A stretch of 64,000 bases of DNA from Bdellovibrio sp. ZAP7 (GTDB lineage Bacteria; Bdellovibrionota_B; Oligoflexia; Oligoflexales; RGVZ01): contig CAMDKS010000002.1 in the NCBI GenBank assembly GCA_945900755.1, positions 1 through 64,000 on the forward strand, written 5' to 3'. Below, one piece after another: positions 46,664-54,540 of the stretch. The notes under the pieces are model-generated. The model was not told the origin of the DNA and did no database searches. It was given only the letters and a program-made list of their open reading frames with translations. The translations under genes and the position numbers were made by a program. Position 1 is the stretch's first letter; each line of letters begins with the position of its first letter.

Positions 46664-47551
46664 TTAGGGCAACGGAGCCGGCGCCGGAGTCGGCAATGTG
46701 GGCTGTTCACATGCACTAATCTTTTTCTTGAAATCCTCAACAGCCGTCGATGACTGTTTGAACGGTTCAAACGAGGTGATGTCGTCGGTCTGACATGCGC
46801 ACTCCTTATTGTTAGCATCCACAATACCCTTGGCCTCGGTACAGGCTGCCACCAAACTACCCTTAAATGTTAAGAGCGGATTCGGGTCTAGGTGCCCATT
46901 GCACTCTGTTTCCAAGTCGACAGGGGTCATATCGCTTTTAAAGAGAATCTGTTTATCAACATTTTCGCAGTAACATCCTACTAGCTCATCTGGTGCTTTC
47001 CCATATTGGAGGCGCACATCACCTGTCTTTGTAATACACGCGTTTTGTAACTTCTCCCAAACCGGCTTGTCCGACGCCGATAACGTCGTTGGCAGCGTAA
47101 ATATCTTAGGAACTTGTTGCGTCTTTGTAACCGTACAAGTTTGTTGTGCCGGTACATTCGGTTTAAAATCAAAAGTTTCTGGCACACACTCCATGATAGA
47201 ATCTTTTGAACTTGCAGTTAATTTTGCCTTGAATTTTATCTGACCTAAGACCAGCTCTTTTATTCCTGGCGCCGGCGTGTTCACGGGTGCCGATTTCACG
47301 TCTTGCACTTCAAGTTCAGATCCCACAAAACCCGGGCTCTCATTAGCGTAATTGTATGTGAAGACGATTGCGTTTTCCGGAGACTTGCTCAAGTCAAACC
47401 TAATGCCAACGTTTTCTGTTGAGCCGTTGAAAGACTTAGACTTCGACATCCCCGCCGTCCCATGTGGAAGACAACCTGACATAGAGGTCACAGCGATCAA
47501 ACTCACGACTGTTGTAGAACACAATGCTTTAAAATTGAAAATTAATTTCAT
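46664..47551 (-). CDS. Lipoprotein of unknown function
   Basis: 295 residues. The signal ends in a lipobox, TSMSGC (Cys about 27). The mature protein is Ser/Thr-rich and then beta-rich (NVGIRFDLSKSPENAIVFTY, LVLGQIKFKAKLTASSKDS), with about eight cysteines in the second half (VGCYCENVD, KECACQTDD). The C-terminal tail is Pro/Ala repeats. No family recognised. It lies 10 nt downstream of another lipoprotein gene on the same strand, so the two probably form an operon. Confidence 0.62.
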   Translation of the reverse strand: MKLIFNFKALCSTTVVSLIAVTSMSGCLPHGTAGMSKSKSFNGSTENVGIRFDLSKSPENAIVFTYNYANESPGFVGSELEVQDVKSAPVNTPAPGIKELVLGQIKFKAKLTASSKDSIMECVPETFDFKPNVPAQQTCTVTKTQQVPKIFTLPTTLSASDKPVWEKLQNACITKTGDVRLQYGKAPDELVGCYCENVDKQILFKSDMTPVDLETECNGHLDPNPLLTFKGSLVAACTEAKGIVDANNKECACQTDDITSFEPFKQSSTAVEDFKKKISACEQPTLPTPAPAPLP

Positions 47552-47561
47552 GTCGGACCCC

Positions 47562-48221
47562 TTACTTACAATCTACGGACACAGGTAACTGCTCCGCAAC
47601 TTTGGTTAAAGATACTGAACCGACACACTGTTTAGTTTTGTCTTTAAACTTAAATTTCATTTCCACATCGATTTTGAACCGTCCGATCGGAGTCTCAACA
47701 CCTGACTTTTCTATCTTATCCTTCGATAACTTTATTTTTTCAGACTTGGTCGAATAGGTCATTTCAGAAAAATCACTGGCCTCGGCCTCCGCAAAGATGA
47801 TTTTGATCGTAAAATCTTTCTCTATTGAGACTTTAAGTCCAGTATCAACCTTGGTGCTTGGCTCCACAGGATTGTTTGAGCTTGGCGTGGGGCTTGGCGT
47901 GGGGCTTGGCGTGGGGCTTGGCGTGGGGCTTGGCGTTGGCGTTGGCGTTGGCGTTGGCGTTGGCGTTGGCGTTGGCGTTGGCGTTGGCGTTGGGTTTGGC
48001 GTTGGGTTTGGCGTTGGGTTTGGCGTTGACGTTGTGGCTGGGTCTCCTTCATTAGCATCCCCCGCTCCCTTCGGCTGACATTTCGGCGTCTGCTTCGCTT
48101 CATTAGTCATACAATCATCTGTGAGAGTTACGTCTCGAGACGGTGAATCACACGCCGTCAATGAAATTGACACCAACAACAGTGTGCTAAAAAAGGGATT
48201 TCCAAACTTCGTACTAATCAT
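47562..48221 (-). CDS. Lipoprotein with Thr-Pro/Ser-Pro/Asn-Pro repeat stalk
   Basis: 219 residues from the ATG at 48221 (AGGAG 7 nt upstream); the frame extends upstream but hides the signal. Lipobox SISLTAC. A 48-residue stalk of Thr-Pro, Asn-Pro and Ser-Pro dipeptides (about 67-114) is encoded by a hexamer DNA array and links the anchor to a C-terminal beta-rich domain (LKVSIEKDFTIKIIFAEAEA, GRFKIDVEMKFKFKDKTKQC) with two Cys. The stalk is the kind of extended spacer that holds a domain off the membrane or through peptidoglycan. Function unknown. Operon with the next lipoprotein. Confidence 0.65.
   Translation of the reverse strand: MISTKFGNPFFSTLLLVSISLTACDSPSRDVTLTDDCMTNEAKQTPKCQPKGAGDANEGDPATTSTPNPTPNPTPNPTPTPTPTPTPTPTPTPTPTPSPTPSPTPSPTPSPTPSSNNPVEPSTKVDTGLKVSIEKDFTIKIIFAEAEASDFSEMTYSTKSEKIKLSKDKIEKSGVETPIGRFKIDVEMKFKFKDKTKQCVGSVSLTKVAEQLPVSVDCK
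47881..48024. repeat. Hexamer/dodecamer tandem array inside lipoprotein gene
   Basis: 144 bp of 6-bp units. On the plus strand: four copies of CTTGGCGTGGGG (47881-47928), one CTTGGC, nine copies of GTTGGC (47935-47988), then three copies of GTTGGGTTTGGC (47989-48024). Each unit encodes two residues on the minus strand, so gain or loss keeps the frame. Such arrays expand by slippage. Confidence 0.9.
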
Positions 48222-48500
48222 TTCTTTGCTCCTAAAATATGTGATGCCCATCACAAACTGATATATCGGATTAACGGCTCCCAACCTTTAATAAAAAGAC
48301 AAAAAAAAAACGCCTCTGTTGCAGTGAACGGTCAACTGCCTGAAACTACAGGTTAAAAATCTATTTTTAGGATTTACGCCAATCATTCAGCCTGCGACCT
48401 GACTAATGAAATTAAAAATAAGGCCGATAGACAGTGGCAACAAAAAATTGGGGATGGATTCGACTATCCCATGACAAAACTTACTCAGCGTGAGGTTTCC

Positions 48501-49016
48501 ATGACCAAGTCTGAAATAAACATCGGAAGCATTAAAATTGATATCGACGAAACATCAAATCACGTCGTGTATAAAATTTCCGGAATGGTCGACGAGTCCT
48601 TCAAACAAGATCAAGTGCCGCGCATCAAGGCTCAAACAATAGTCCTTGATCTCGAAGGACTGAAAAACTTTAACTCGTGCGGCGTCCGCGAGTGGGTTTT
48701 CCTAATCAGAGACCTCGAAAAATACGGCCAGTTACGTTTCAAAAACTGCTCAATTCCGATGGTCGACCAACTCAATATGGTTCCAGAATCCGCTGGCAAT
48801 GGAATTATAGAATCATTTTATGCGCCATACGCCTGTGAGAGCCACGGAGAATCCGAGTACCTCATTACCCTTAATAATGATTTTCATGATATCCAGGCCG
48901 GCATTGCGCCTGATGTGAATTGCACCACATGCCAAAAACCACTTATTTTTGACGCTATGGTCGACAGCTATTTTCTATTTTTAACCGCAGCAAAAACCAA
49001 AAAAAAAGCATCCTAA
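48501..49016 (+). CDS. STAS-like protein with Cys-containing C-terminus
   Basis: 171 residues from the ATG at 48501 (GAGG upstream). The first 105 or so residues match a STAS/SpoIIAA-like domain (VVYKISGMVDESF, TIVLDLEGLKNFNSCGVREW). The usual DSSG phosphorylation loop reads NSCG here, so one Ser remains. The C-terminal part has CESHGESEY, then CTTCQKPLIFDA and YFLFL, resembling a small zinc ribbon in which one knuckle is reduced to Cys-x2-His. STAS proteins act by partner switching or as scaffold domains. The gene lies 28 nt before cheA in the same direction, so it may modulate chemotaxis signalling. That role is inference. Confidence 0.7.
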   Translation: MTKSEINIGSIKIDIDETSNHVVYKISGMVDESFKQDQVPRIKAQTIVLDLEGLKNFNSCGVREWVFLIRDLEKYGQLRFKNCSIPMVDQLNMVPESAGNGIIESFYAPYACESHGESEYLITLNNDFHDIQAGIAPDVNCTTCQKPLIFDAMVDSYFLFLTAAKTKKKAS

Positions 49017-49044
49017 ATGATGTAAATAGAGATGGAGAATTGAA

Positions 49045-51729
49045 ATGAGCATGGACGCCCTGACAAGTGCAGCACTCGATAGCCTTCATAAAAATTCTCT
49101 GCCAAAGCTACTGAAAGCCCTTGCGGAACTCCATGCGCTTGCTCCCGAAAAAAGATTGGCTTCCAGCATTTTGAAAACCACCATTTCTGAGTCTTCGGAG
49201 CTATTGGCCCTTGTTTTAAAATGGATTGAGGAGTCTTCCAATCCAGAGATTTCTGAAATGTCAGATGATGATGCACAGATGCTGAGAGAGCTTGCCGACA
49301 CCGAAGGAACCAGTGGCGCCTCTGGAGCGCTGGAAGCTAGCAGTGAAATGGGTGGCGACACAGATATTACCATGGGTGGCGACACAGATATTACCATGGG
49401 TGGCGACACAGATATTACCATGGGTGGCGACACAGATATTACCATGGGTGGCGACACAGATATTACCATGGGTGACGACACCTCTGTAAGTGACGACGAA
49501 GCCATGCGCATGTTGGCCGAGATGGATTCTCCTGTTGCGCCTGCCCCTAGTGGAGACGTAAGTGACGACGAAGCCATGCGCATGTTGGCCGAGATGGATT
49601 CTCCAGTTGCACCCGCCCCTAGTGGAGAGGTAAGTGACGACGAAGCCATGCGTATGTTAGCGGAGATGGATGCTCCCGCACCAGTCGCACCTGTCGCAGC
49701 AAAACCTATTTCAGCAAAACCTATTTCAGCGAAACCTGCTACCGCCCCTACAAAAAATTCTGCGGATGATGATGCGATGGCTCTGCTGGCTTCCTTAGGC
49801 GGTTCAGATGAGGCTTCAGCTCCAGCACCAAAACCAACAAAAGTGGCAGCACCGGTTCACGCAGCCCCTGCGCCACATGGGTCTGGCGAGGAAACTGTCG
49901 AAGGCCCTGAATGGGAATCCAATGATTTTGCCTCGGACCCCGAAATGATGAATGACTTTTCGACAAACACCGCCGATATCATGCAGAATCTGGATGATCA
50001 GGTGCTTAAGCTAGAACAAAATCCAACCAATAAAGATACGATCGAAGAAATATTTAGGGCTGCGCACACCCTCAAAGGTGCTGCGGGAATGTTTGGCTTT
50101 CGTGCCATTGAGCGCGTGATGCACCGCATGGAAAGCCTTTTTGACAATGTTCGAAAAGGAAAACTCGTCGCTAATGCCGACACCATTGACGCCGTTTTCC
50201 AAGGACTCGATTGCTTAAAAAAACTTCTGGCCGCCGTCTTAGCGCAGGTGCCTTCTGGCATGAAGATTTCACCCATTGTCAATATGCTCGAAAGAGCGTG
50301 CAACGGGCAGCCGAGTGGCGCCTCCCGCCAAGGCGCAGACGCAGAAGCACCGGCCAATGATGCTGCAGAGCCCACTCATGTCGCCGCTGCGGCGAGCGGA
50401 AATTCTGATGATCATGGAGCGCCCTCCGGTGGAGGCGGAGCTCCGAAAAAGAAAAATGAAGCTGCGTCCACGATTCGCGTAGACCTCGAGCGACTCGACG
50501 CCTTGGTAAACCTCATCGGCGAACTAGTTATCGATCGAACCCGCTTTGTTAATATTGACGAGTCCCTTAGAAGTCAGGCTCCGCAGTTAAAACTAGCCGG
50601 AAACCTGACGGAGACCCTGCAGCAATTTGGACGCCACATGAACGAAGTTCAAGACATCATTATGAAGGTGCGAATGGTCCCCGTCGGCAGTGTCTTTAAC
50701 AAGTATCCTCGAGTCGTGCGAGACTTAGCTCGGCAGTTGAATAAAAAAATAGATCTTGTGCTATTTGGTGAAGAAACGGAGTTCGACAAGACGCTTGTAG
50801 AACAAATTGCGGATCCATTGGTCCACCTTATCCGCAATGCCTGCGATCACGGCGTAGAAACACCAGCCGAGCGCCAAGCAAGTGGAAAATCAGCGCAAGG
50901 AACTGTAACACTCGGAGCTCGCCAAGAGGGCAACCATATTTTTATTCAAATTACTGACGACGGTAAAGGTATGGATGTAAACAGAATTAAGGCTAAAGGC
51001 ATTGAAAAAGGCCTTATTTCGGCCGATCAAACCTTAACCGACCGCGACATCTTCAACCTAATTTTCGAACCAGGATTTTCGACCGCAGAAAAACTCACCA
51101 CTGTTTCTGGCCGCGGCGTTGGGATGGATGTCGTCAGAAAACAGATTTCTAAATTAAAGGGTAGTGTCGAAATTGCATCTGCACCAGGCAAAGGATCGAC
51201 GATTACCATTCAGCTACCTCTGACGCTTGCAATTATGCAAAGCTTGTTGGTAGGCATTCAAGAGGAAGTCTTAGCGATTCCATTAAATGCGGTCATTGAA
51301 AGCATTAGGATCAAACCAAGCGACATTCAGACGGTAGGTAATAGCGAGGTCATCAAACTAAGAAATTCTGTGCTCCCACTTCTCTATCTTGACGATGTTC
51401 TCGGGCTCAATGCGAAGCAAGATGATTATTGGTACCGGCACCCCGACCACGAAGCAAAGGCAAGTATCCTCGCAAAACGCCGGCAAAAACGCGAGGAACG
51501 ACTGTTCGTTGTTGTGGTTGGAAGTGCTGATAGACGTTATGGTCTCGTCGTCGATGCCCTATTGAACCAGCAAGAAATGGTAATCAAACCACTTGGAGTG
51601 TTAATGCGCGGCACGCCGTGCGTGGCTGGTGGCGCTGTGTTAGGAAGTGGAGAGGTTGTACTCGTTTTGGACGTGCCAGAAATTGAAAACCATCACCGTG
51701 CGAAAGTTCGAAAAAATATTGCAGCTTAA
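49045..51729 (+). CDS. cheA: Chemotaxis histidine kinase CheA with repeat-rich N-terminal extension
   Basis: 894 residues. Order: helical head (1-65); acidic repeat region (about 70-290) with five GGDTDITM units and three near-identical 24-residue units containing SDDEAMRMLAEMD; HPt/P1 domain (about 300-400) with phospho-acceptor His341 in AAHTLKGAAGMFG; Gly/Ala linker (about 420-475); P3 dimerisation (IRVDLERLDALVNLIGELVI); P4 ATPase (LIRNACDHGVETP, DDGKGMD, GRGVGMDVV); CheW-like P5 domain to the end. The HPt is usually N-terminal, and a P2 CheY-binding domain usually lies between P1 and P3; P2 is missing here. GGAG lies 8 nt before the ATG. Operon with the STAS-like gene and cheW. Confidence 0.95.
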   Translation: MSMDALTSAALDSLHKNSLPKLLKALAELHALAPEKRLASSILKTTISESSELLALVLKWIEESSNPEISEMSDDDAQMLRELADTEGTSGASGALEASSEMGGDTDITMGGDTDITMGGDTDITMGGDTDITMGGDTDITMGDDTSVSDDEAMRMLAEMDSPVAPAPSGDVSDDEAMRMLAEMDSPVAPAPSGEVSDDEAMRMLAEMDAPAPVAPVAAKPISAKPISAKPATAPTKNSADDDAMALLASLGGSDEASAPAPKPTKVAAPVHAAPAPHGSGEETVEGPEWESNDFASDPEMMNDFSTNTADIMQNLDDQVLKLEQNPTNKDTIEEIFRAAHTLKGAAGMFGFRAIERVMHRMESLFDNVRKGKLVANADTIDAVFQGLDCLKKLLAAVLAQVPSGMKISPIVNMLERACNGQPSGASRQGADAEAPANDAAEPTHVAAAASGNSDDHGAPSGGGGAPKKKNEAASTIRVDLERLDALVNLIGELVIDRTRFVNIDESLRSQAPQLKLAGNLTETLQQFGRHMNEVQDIIMKVRMVPVGSVFNKYPRVVRDLARQLNKKIDLVLFGEETEFDKTLVEQIADPLVHLIRNACDHGVETPAERQASGKSAQGTVTLGARQEGNHIFIQITDDGKGMDVNRIKAKGIEKGLISADQTLTDRDIFNLIFEPGFSTAEKLTTVSGRGVGMDVVRKQISKLKGSVEIASAPGKGSTITIQLPLTLAIMQSLLVGIQEEVLAIPLNAVIESIRIKPSDIQTVGNSEVIKLRNSVLPLLYLDDVLGLNAKQDDYWYRHPDHEAKASILAKRRQKREERLFVVVVGSADRRYGLVVDALLNQQEMVIKPLGVLMRGTPCVAGGAVLGSGEVVLVLDVPEIENHHRAKVRKNIAA
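49351..49470. repeat. Five perfect 24-bp tandem repeats in cheA
   Basis: GGTGGCGACACAGATATTAC plus CATG, repeated exactly five times (49351, 49375, 49399, 49423, 49447), in frame, encoding GGDTDITM. A sixth diverged unit follows. No base differs between copies, which implies recent expansion. Confidence 0.95.
49486..49677. repeat. 72-bp tandem repeats in cheA
   Basis: Units start at 49486, 49558 and 49630; the third is partial. The first two differ at only a few third positions. Each encodes VSDDEAMRMLAEMD plus a Pro/Ala linker. Diverged relatives occur before (EMSDDDAQMLREL, near 49256) and after (SADDDAMALLASLG, near 49761). Confidence 0.92.
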
Positions 51730-51749
51730 CTAATTTATTGGAGAGTCAT

Positions 51750-52340
51750 ATGAGTACAGATCCATGGGGAAATGAAATGGGCGCGGGAAGCGCCGGCTAT
51801 GCAGGCTTGTTCGCCATTAAGAAATCCCTTGATGGCGATGTCTCCACTGAATTCGTCGACAAACAGCAATTCATTGGCACTAAAATTTACGGTGAAGAAT
51901 TCCTTTTAAGCATCGATGCGATTAATGAAATTATTATGCTGCCACCTATTACGTATGTCCCTAATGCCGAAAAATATATCGAGGGGGTCATCAACCTAAG
52001 GGGCATCATTCTGCCGGTTATTAACCTGCGAAAAATGATGGGCATGCCTCGAGGAGAGCCCACCGCTTCGACTCGAATTATTATCTGCAAAGAGGAAAAC
52101 CTAAACATCCGCGTAGGCCTCCTCGTTGACCACATCACATTCGTAGTTGCCTTGCTTCCTGACTCAGTCGATGCGGCATCTCCACCGCTGTCTGCAAGCG
52201 GCCACGATTTGCTCTCTGGCGTATCCAAGGAGGGGGCACGAATTCAAGGAGTCTTGGATCTTGTTAAGGTTCTGACCACCGCTGGCGGTGGGCAATCCCT
52301 AAATACAGAGGAAGCTGCGGACGCCTCCGAGGCGGCCTAA
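51750..52340 (+). CDS. cheW: Chemotaxis coupling protein CheW
   Basis: 196 residues from the ATG at 51750; GGAG sits 6 nt upstream, and the frame from TTG 51738 would include that site. It couples CheA to chemoreceptors. After a 45-residue Gly-rich head comes the CheW domain: GTKIYGEEFLLSIDAINEII, VINLRGIILPVINLRKMMGM with the conserved NLRG, and LNIRVGLLVDHITFV. The head and Ala/Glu tail make it longer than E. coli CheW (167). No chemoreceptor, cheY, cheB or cheR gene is in the window. It is last in the operon and followed by a strong hairpin. Confidence 0.92.
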   Translation: MSTDPWGNEMGAGSAGYAGLFAIKKSLDGDVSTEFVDKQQFIGTKIYGEEFLLSIDAINEIIMLPPITYVPNAEKYIEGVINLRGIILPVINLRKMMGMPRGEPTASTRIIICKEENLNIRVGLLVDHITFVVALLPDSVDAASPPLSASGHDLLSGVSKEGARIQGVLDLVKVLTTAGGGQSLNTEEAADASEAA

Positions 52341-52363
52341 TTTGAGCGTCACTAAAATTGAAG

Positions 52364-52390
52364 AGGGCGCACACCGATGGTGGGCGCCCT
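52364..52390. terminator. Terminator hairpin between cheW and flgE
   Basis: AGGGCGC-(A)CACC-GATG-GTG(G)-GCGCCCT forms a long GC-rich stem between convergent cheW and flgE, followed on the plus strand by GTCATTTTG. It could stop transcription from cheW; the T-run is short. Confidence 0.6.
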
Positions 52391-52431
52391 GTCATTTTGT
52401 GATCCTAGAAGCTATAGAGCTCCCACTAAAC

Positions 52432-53754
52432 TTAACGTTTAAGGTTTACAATTTCTTCAATCATTGAGTCGGTCGTGGTGATCGAGCGACTGTTCGCTTG
52501 GAACCCTCGTTGGGTCATAATCATGTTTACAAATTCTTGAGCCAAGTCGACGTTTGACTCTTCAAGTGTGGAGGCGTACACCGCACCACGAGTACCACTT
52601 TGCGCCAAGCCCACTTTTGCAGGACCGGAATCCAGAGTTGCATAGAAAAGGTTTCGCCCAGCCTTCATCAAGCCATCCTGATTCTCGAAACTGGCAAGCG
52701 CCACGGCTCCAAGCTGACGTTGGACTCCGTTGGTATAAATTCCGCGAATCGTACCATCTAATTCGATTTTCAAACTTTTGATGTTACCAGCTTCATAGCC
52801 GTTTTGACTGTGGAAATTTGTGACACTTTTTGCAGAAATAGACCGAGTAGAATTGAGACCACTACCCTTTTCTACTCCCATGTTTTGTCCAAAATCCAAT
52901 TCGATGACTTGTCCTGGCTCGGCACCCTCACCGAAATCAATCGTTCCACCGTTACTAATTTCTTCCATCAGGCTACCTTTGGCATCAAATTTTATAGTTC
53001 CCGTAGCACCGAGAACATAGTCCGAACCGTCGGGTGGGTTGGTTGTGTCTTTTGCATCAACGCAAGCGTTCCACTTCCACTCAATGCCTTCACTTGCTGG
53101 CACTCGTTGATAGAAAATTGTAACTGGGTGACTACGACCATGCGAATCGAAAACCGTCATAGTATTGTTGAACTGTGTACTTGCTTCTGGATTCATGACG
53201 TCAAATTCCAAATCATTTGGCTTAATCCGAGCGTCAAGGTTAATATCCATAACAATTTTTTCTGTCTTCTTTGGTGGGATTGAATTGGTTTCAATACGCA
53301 CTTCTTGCAGACGTGACGATAAATTTCCAGCCTTGGTTGACATGAATCCCATCACTCGACCGCCAGAAGGATCGGAGAGATATCCGTCTTTATCAAAAAC
53401 AAAGGATCCAACTCGTGTAAAGAATCGACCGGCTGACTCTTGAACCTCTGAGCTAGAGTTACTCAAGACGAAGAACCCACTGCCCTGGATCGCCATGTCT
53501 GTTAAGTTATCGGTAACCGCCAGGCCTCCTTGAGTGTGAAGGGTTCGAACCGCACGCATCCGCGCACCCCGACCGATTTGACCGCTACCACTTCCTGTTG
53601 ACATATCAGATGAAAGCATATCCTCAAATTCCGCTCGATCTTTCTTAAAGCCTTTAGCATTGGCGTTCGCAATGTTGTTGGCAACGACTGACATACTGTC
53701 CGCCATTACTGACAATCCTGTGACTCCCGTGTATAGCGCTTGTGAAATCGGCAT
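52432..53754 (-). CDS. flgE: Flagellar hook protein FlgE
   Basis: 440 residues. It builds the flexible hook outside the cell and is exported by the flagellar type III system. The N-terminus (MPISQALYTGVTGLSVMADS, then VVANNIANANAKGFKK) and C-terminus (EFVNMIMTQRGFQANSRSIT) are the coiled-coil D0 halves shared by rod and hook proteins. The length and the middle D1/D2 region (MAIQGSGFFVL, TIFYQRVPASEG) fit FlgE and exceed FlgF/FlgG (about 250). GGGGG lies 6 nt before the ATG and a promoter 36 nt upstream. It stands apart from other rod and hook genes here. Confidence 0.92.
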   Translation of the reverse strand: MPISQALYTGVTGLSVMADSMSVVANNIANANAKGFKKDRAEFEDMLSSDMSTGSGSGQIGRGARMRAVRTLHTQGGLAVTDNLTDMAIQGSGFFVLSNSSSEVQESAGRFFTRVGSFVFDKDGYLSDPSGGRVMGFMSTKAGNLSSRLQEVRIETNSIPPKKTEKIVMDINLDARIKPNDLEFDVMNPEASTQFNNTMTVFDSHGRSHPVTIFYQRVPASEGIEWKWNACVDAKDTTNPPDGSDYVLGATGTIKFDAKGSLMEEISNGGTIDFGEGAEPGQVIELDFGQNMGVEKGSGLNSTRSISAKSVTNFHSQNGYEAGNIKSLKIELDGTIRGIYTNGVQRQLGAVALASFENQDGLMKAGRNLFYATLDSGPAKVGLAQSGTRGAVYASTLEESNVDLAQEFVNMIMTQRGFQANSRSITTTDSMIEEIVNLKR

Positions 53755-53789
53755 GCAGACCCCCTAGGTTGAACGTTTAAGTCAAATCA

Positions 53790-53818
53790 TATTTAACTTG
53801 CACTCCTAAGACTATCAA
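53790..53818 (-). promoter_or_regulatory. flgE promoter
   Basis: On the minus strand: TTGATA (53813-53818), a 17-bp spacer, then TAAATA (53790-53795). This is a housekeeping-type sequence; I see no sigma-28 or sigma-54 flagellar promoter here. Confidence 0.5.
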
Positions 53819-53876
53819 CACCAATGGCAGACGTGGGAAAGGTGGCAACTTTTCAAGGTTTGGGTGAATTTGTGGG

Positions 53877-53917
53877 AAAAAAAGACCACCCCATTACGAG
53901 GTGGCCTGCATTTTTTG
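53877..53917 (-). terminator. Rho-independent terminator after fliS
   Basis: On the minus strand a stem CCACC-TCGTAATGG-GGTGG is followed by TCTTTTTTT (53877-53885); on the plus strand another T-run (53911-53916) follows. It is probably bidirectional and ends the fliD-fliS transcript, separating it from flgE. Confidence 0.75.
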
Positions 53918-53974
53918 CCTGGAAGCTGTGCTTTTCAGGGCAATATTTTTCAATCTATATAAAAATTGTAGTAC

Positions 53975-54490
53975 TCACGCCACGATTTTTAATGCGCCTC
54001 GACCATGATCCTTGTCGCCAGTTCGCTTGCCGTCAGGCACTTCCTTGCCTTCTACAGCCATTTGCTCCTGATATTTCTTAAATTCTTCAGGTTGCAGTGC
54101 TGGTGACGGAACACCATCGGCTCTCGGATTTTCAATGACGTCTTTCCATGCGCCATATAAAGTATTTAGTAATCTCTCCACGTCATCAAGGCACTCAACT
54201 TTATTGTGTACGTTGGCCTCAATTAATTTATCAATCATAAATATATATAAGTTTTCCAAATCTTGAGCAAGTTGCCCGCCGACCTTGAAATCAAGGGTTG
54301 CCATCAACTCGCTGACAATCGCGGTCGCCTTACTAATGGACTTGCCTTTTTCCGCAATTTTTTTGTCAATCATCGCAACCCGGGCCTGCTTCGTAAAACG
54401 AATGGCTCCTTCGTACAACATCAACAAAATTTTCTCGCGACTTGCGGTAACGACTTGAGTCTTTTGATACTGCTTGTAGGGATTCACCAT
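53975..54490 (-). CDS. fliS: Flagellar export chaperone FliS
   Basis: 171 residues. It binds flagellin before export. The family start NPYKQYQKTQVVTASREKIL and the helix LLMLYEGAIRFTKQARVAM are clear, as is ENLYIFMIDKLIEANVHN. It is longer than usual (about 130) because of a charged C-terminal tail from about residue 135 (QEQMAVEGKEVPDGKRTGDK). AAGGAG lies before the ATG. It follows fliD by 50 nt, the common fliD-fliS order, and is followed by a strong terminator. Confidence 0.95.
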   Translation of the reverse strand: MVNPYKQYQKTQVVTASREKILLMLYEGAIRFTKQARVAMIDKKIAEKGKSISKATAIVSELMATLDFKVGGQLAQDLENLYIFMIDKLIEANVHNKVECLDDVERLLNTLYGAWKDVIENPRADGVPSPALQPEEFKKYQEQMAVEGKEVPDGKRTGDKDHGRGALKIVA

Positions 54491-54540
54491 AATAACTCAC
54501 TCCTTGTGTTTACTCGTCTCATCCTTAAGACGAAGTTCTA

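Noticed and set aside
47797-48078. Open frames opposite the hexamer array (for example plus strand 47797-48078)
   Set aside because: They consist of simple Gly-Val or Ala-Leu repeats, which is what any frame through this array would give. The minus frame with lipobox and ribosome site is the real gene.
49086-49649. Long minus-strand frame opposite the cheA repeats
   Set aside because: It is a repeat-driven shadow (ISVSPPMV units) of the cheA sequence, without ribosome site or protein-like ends.
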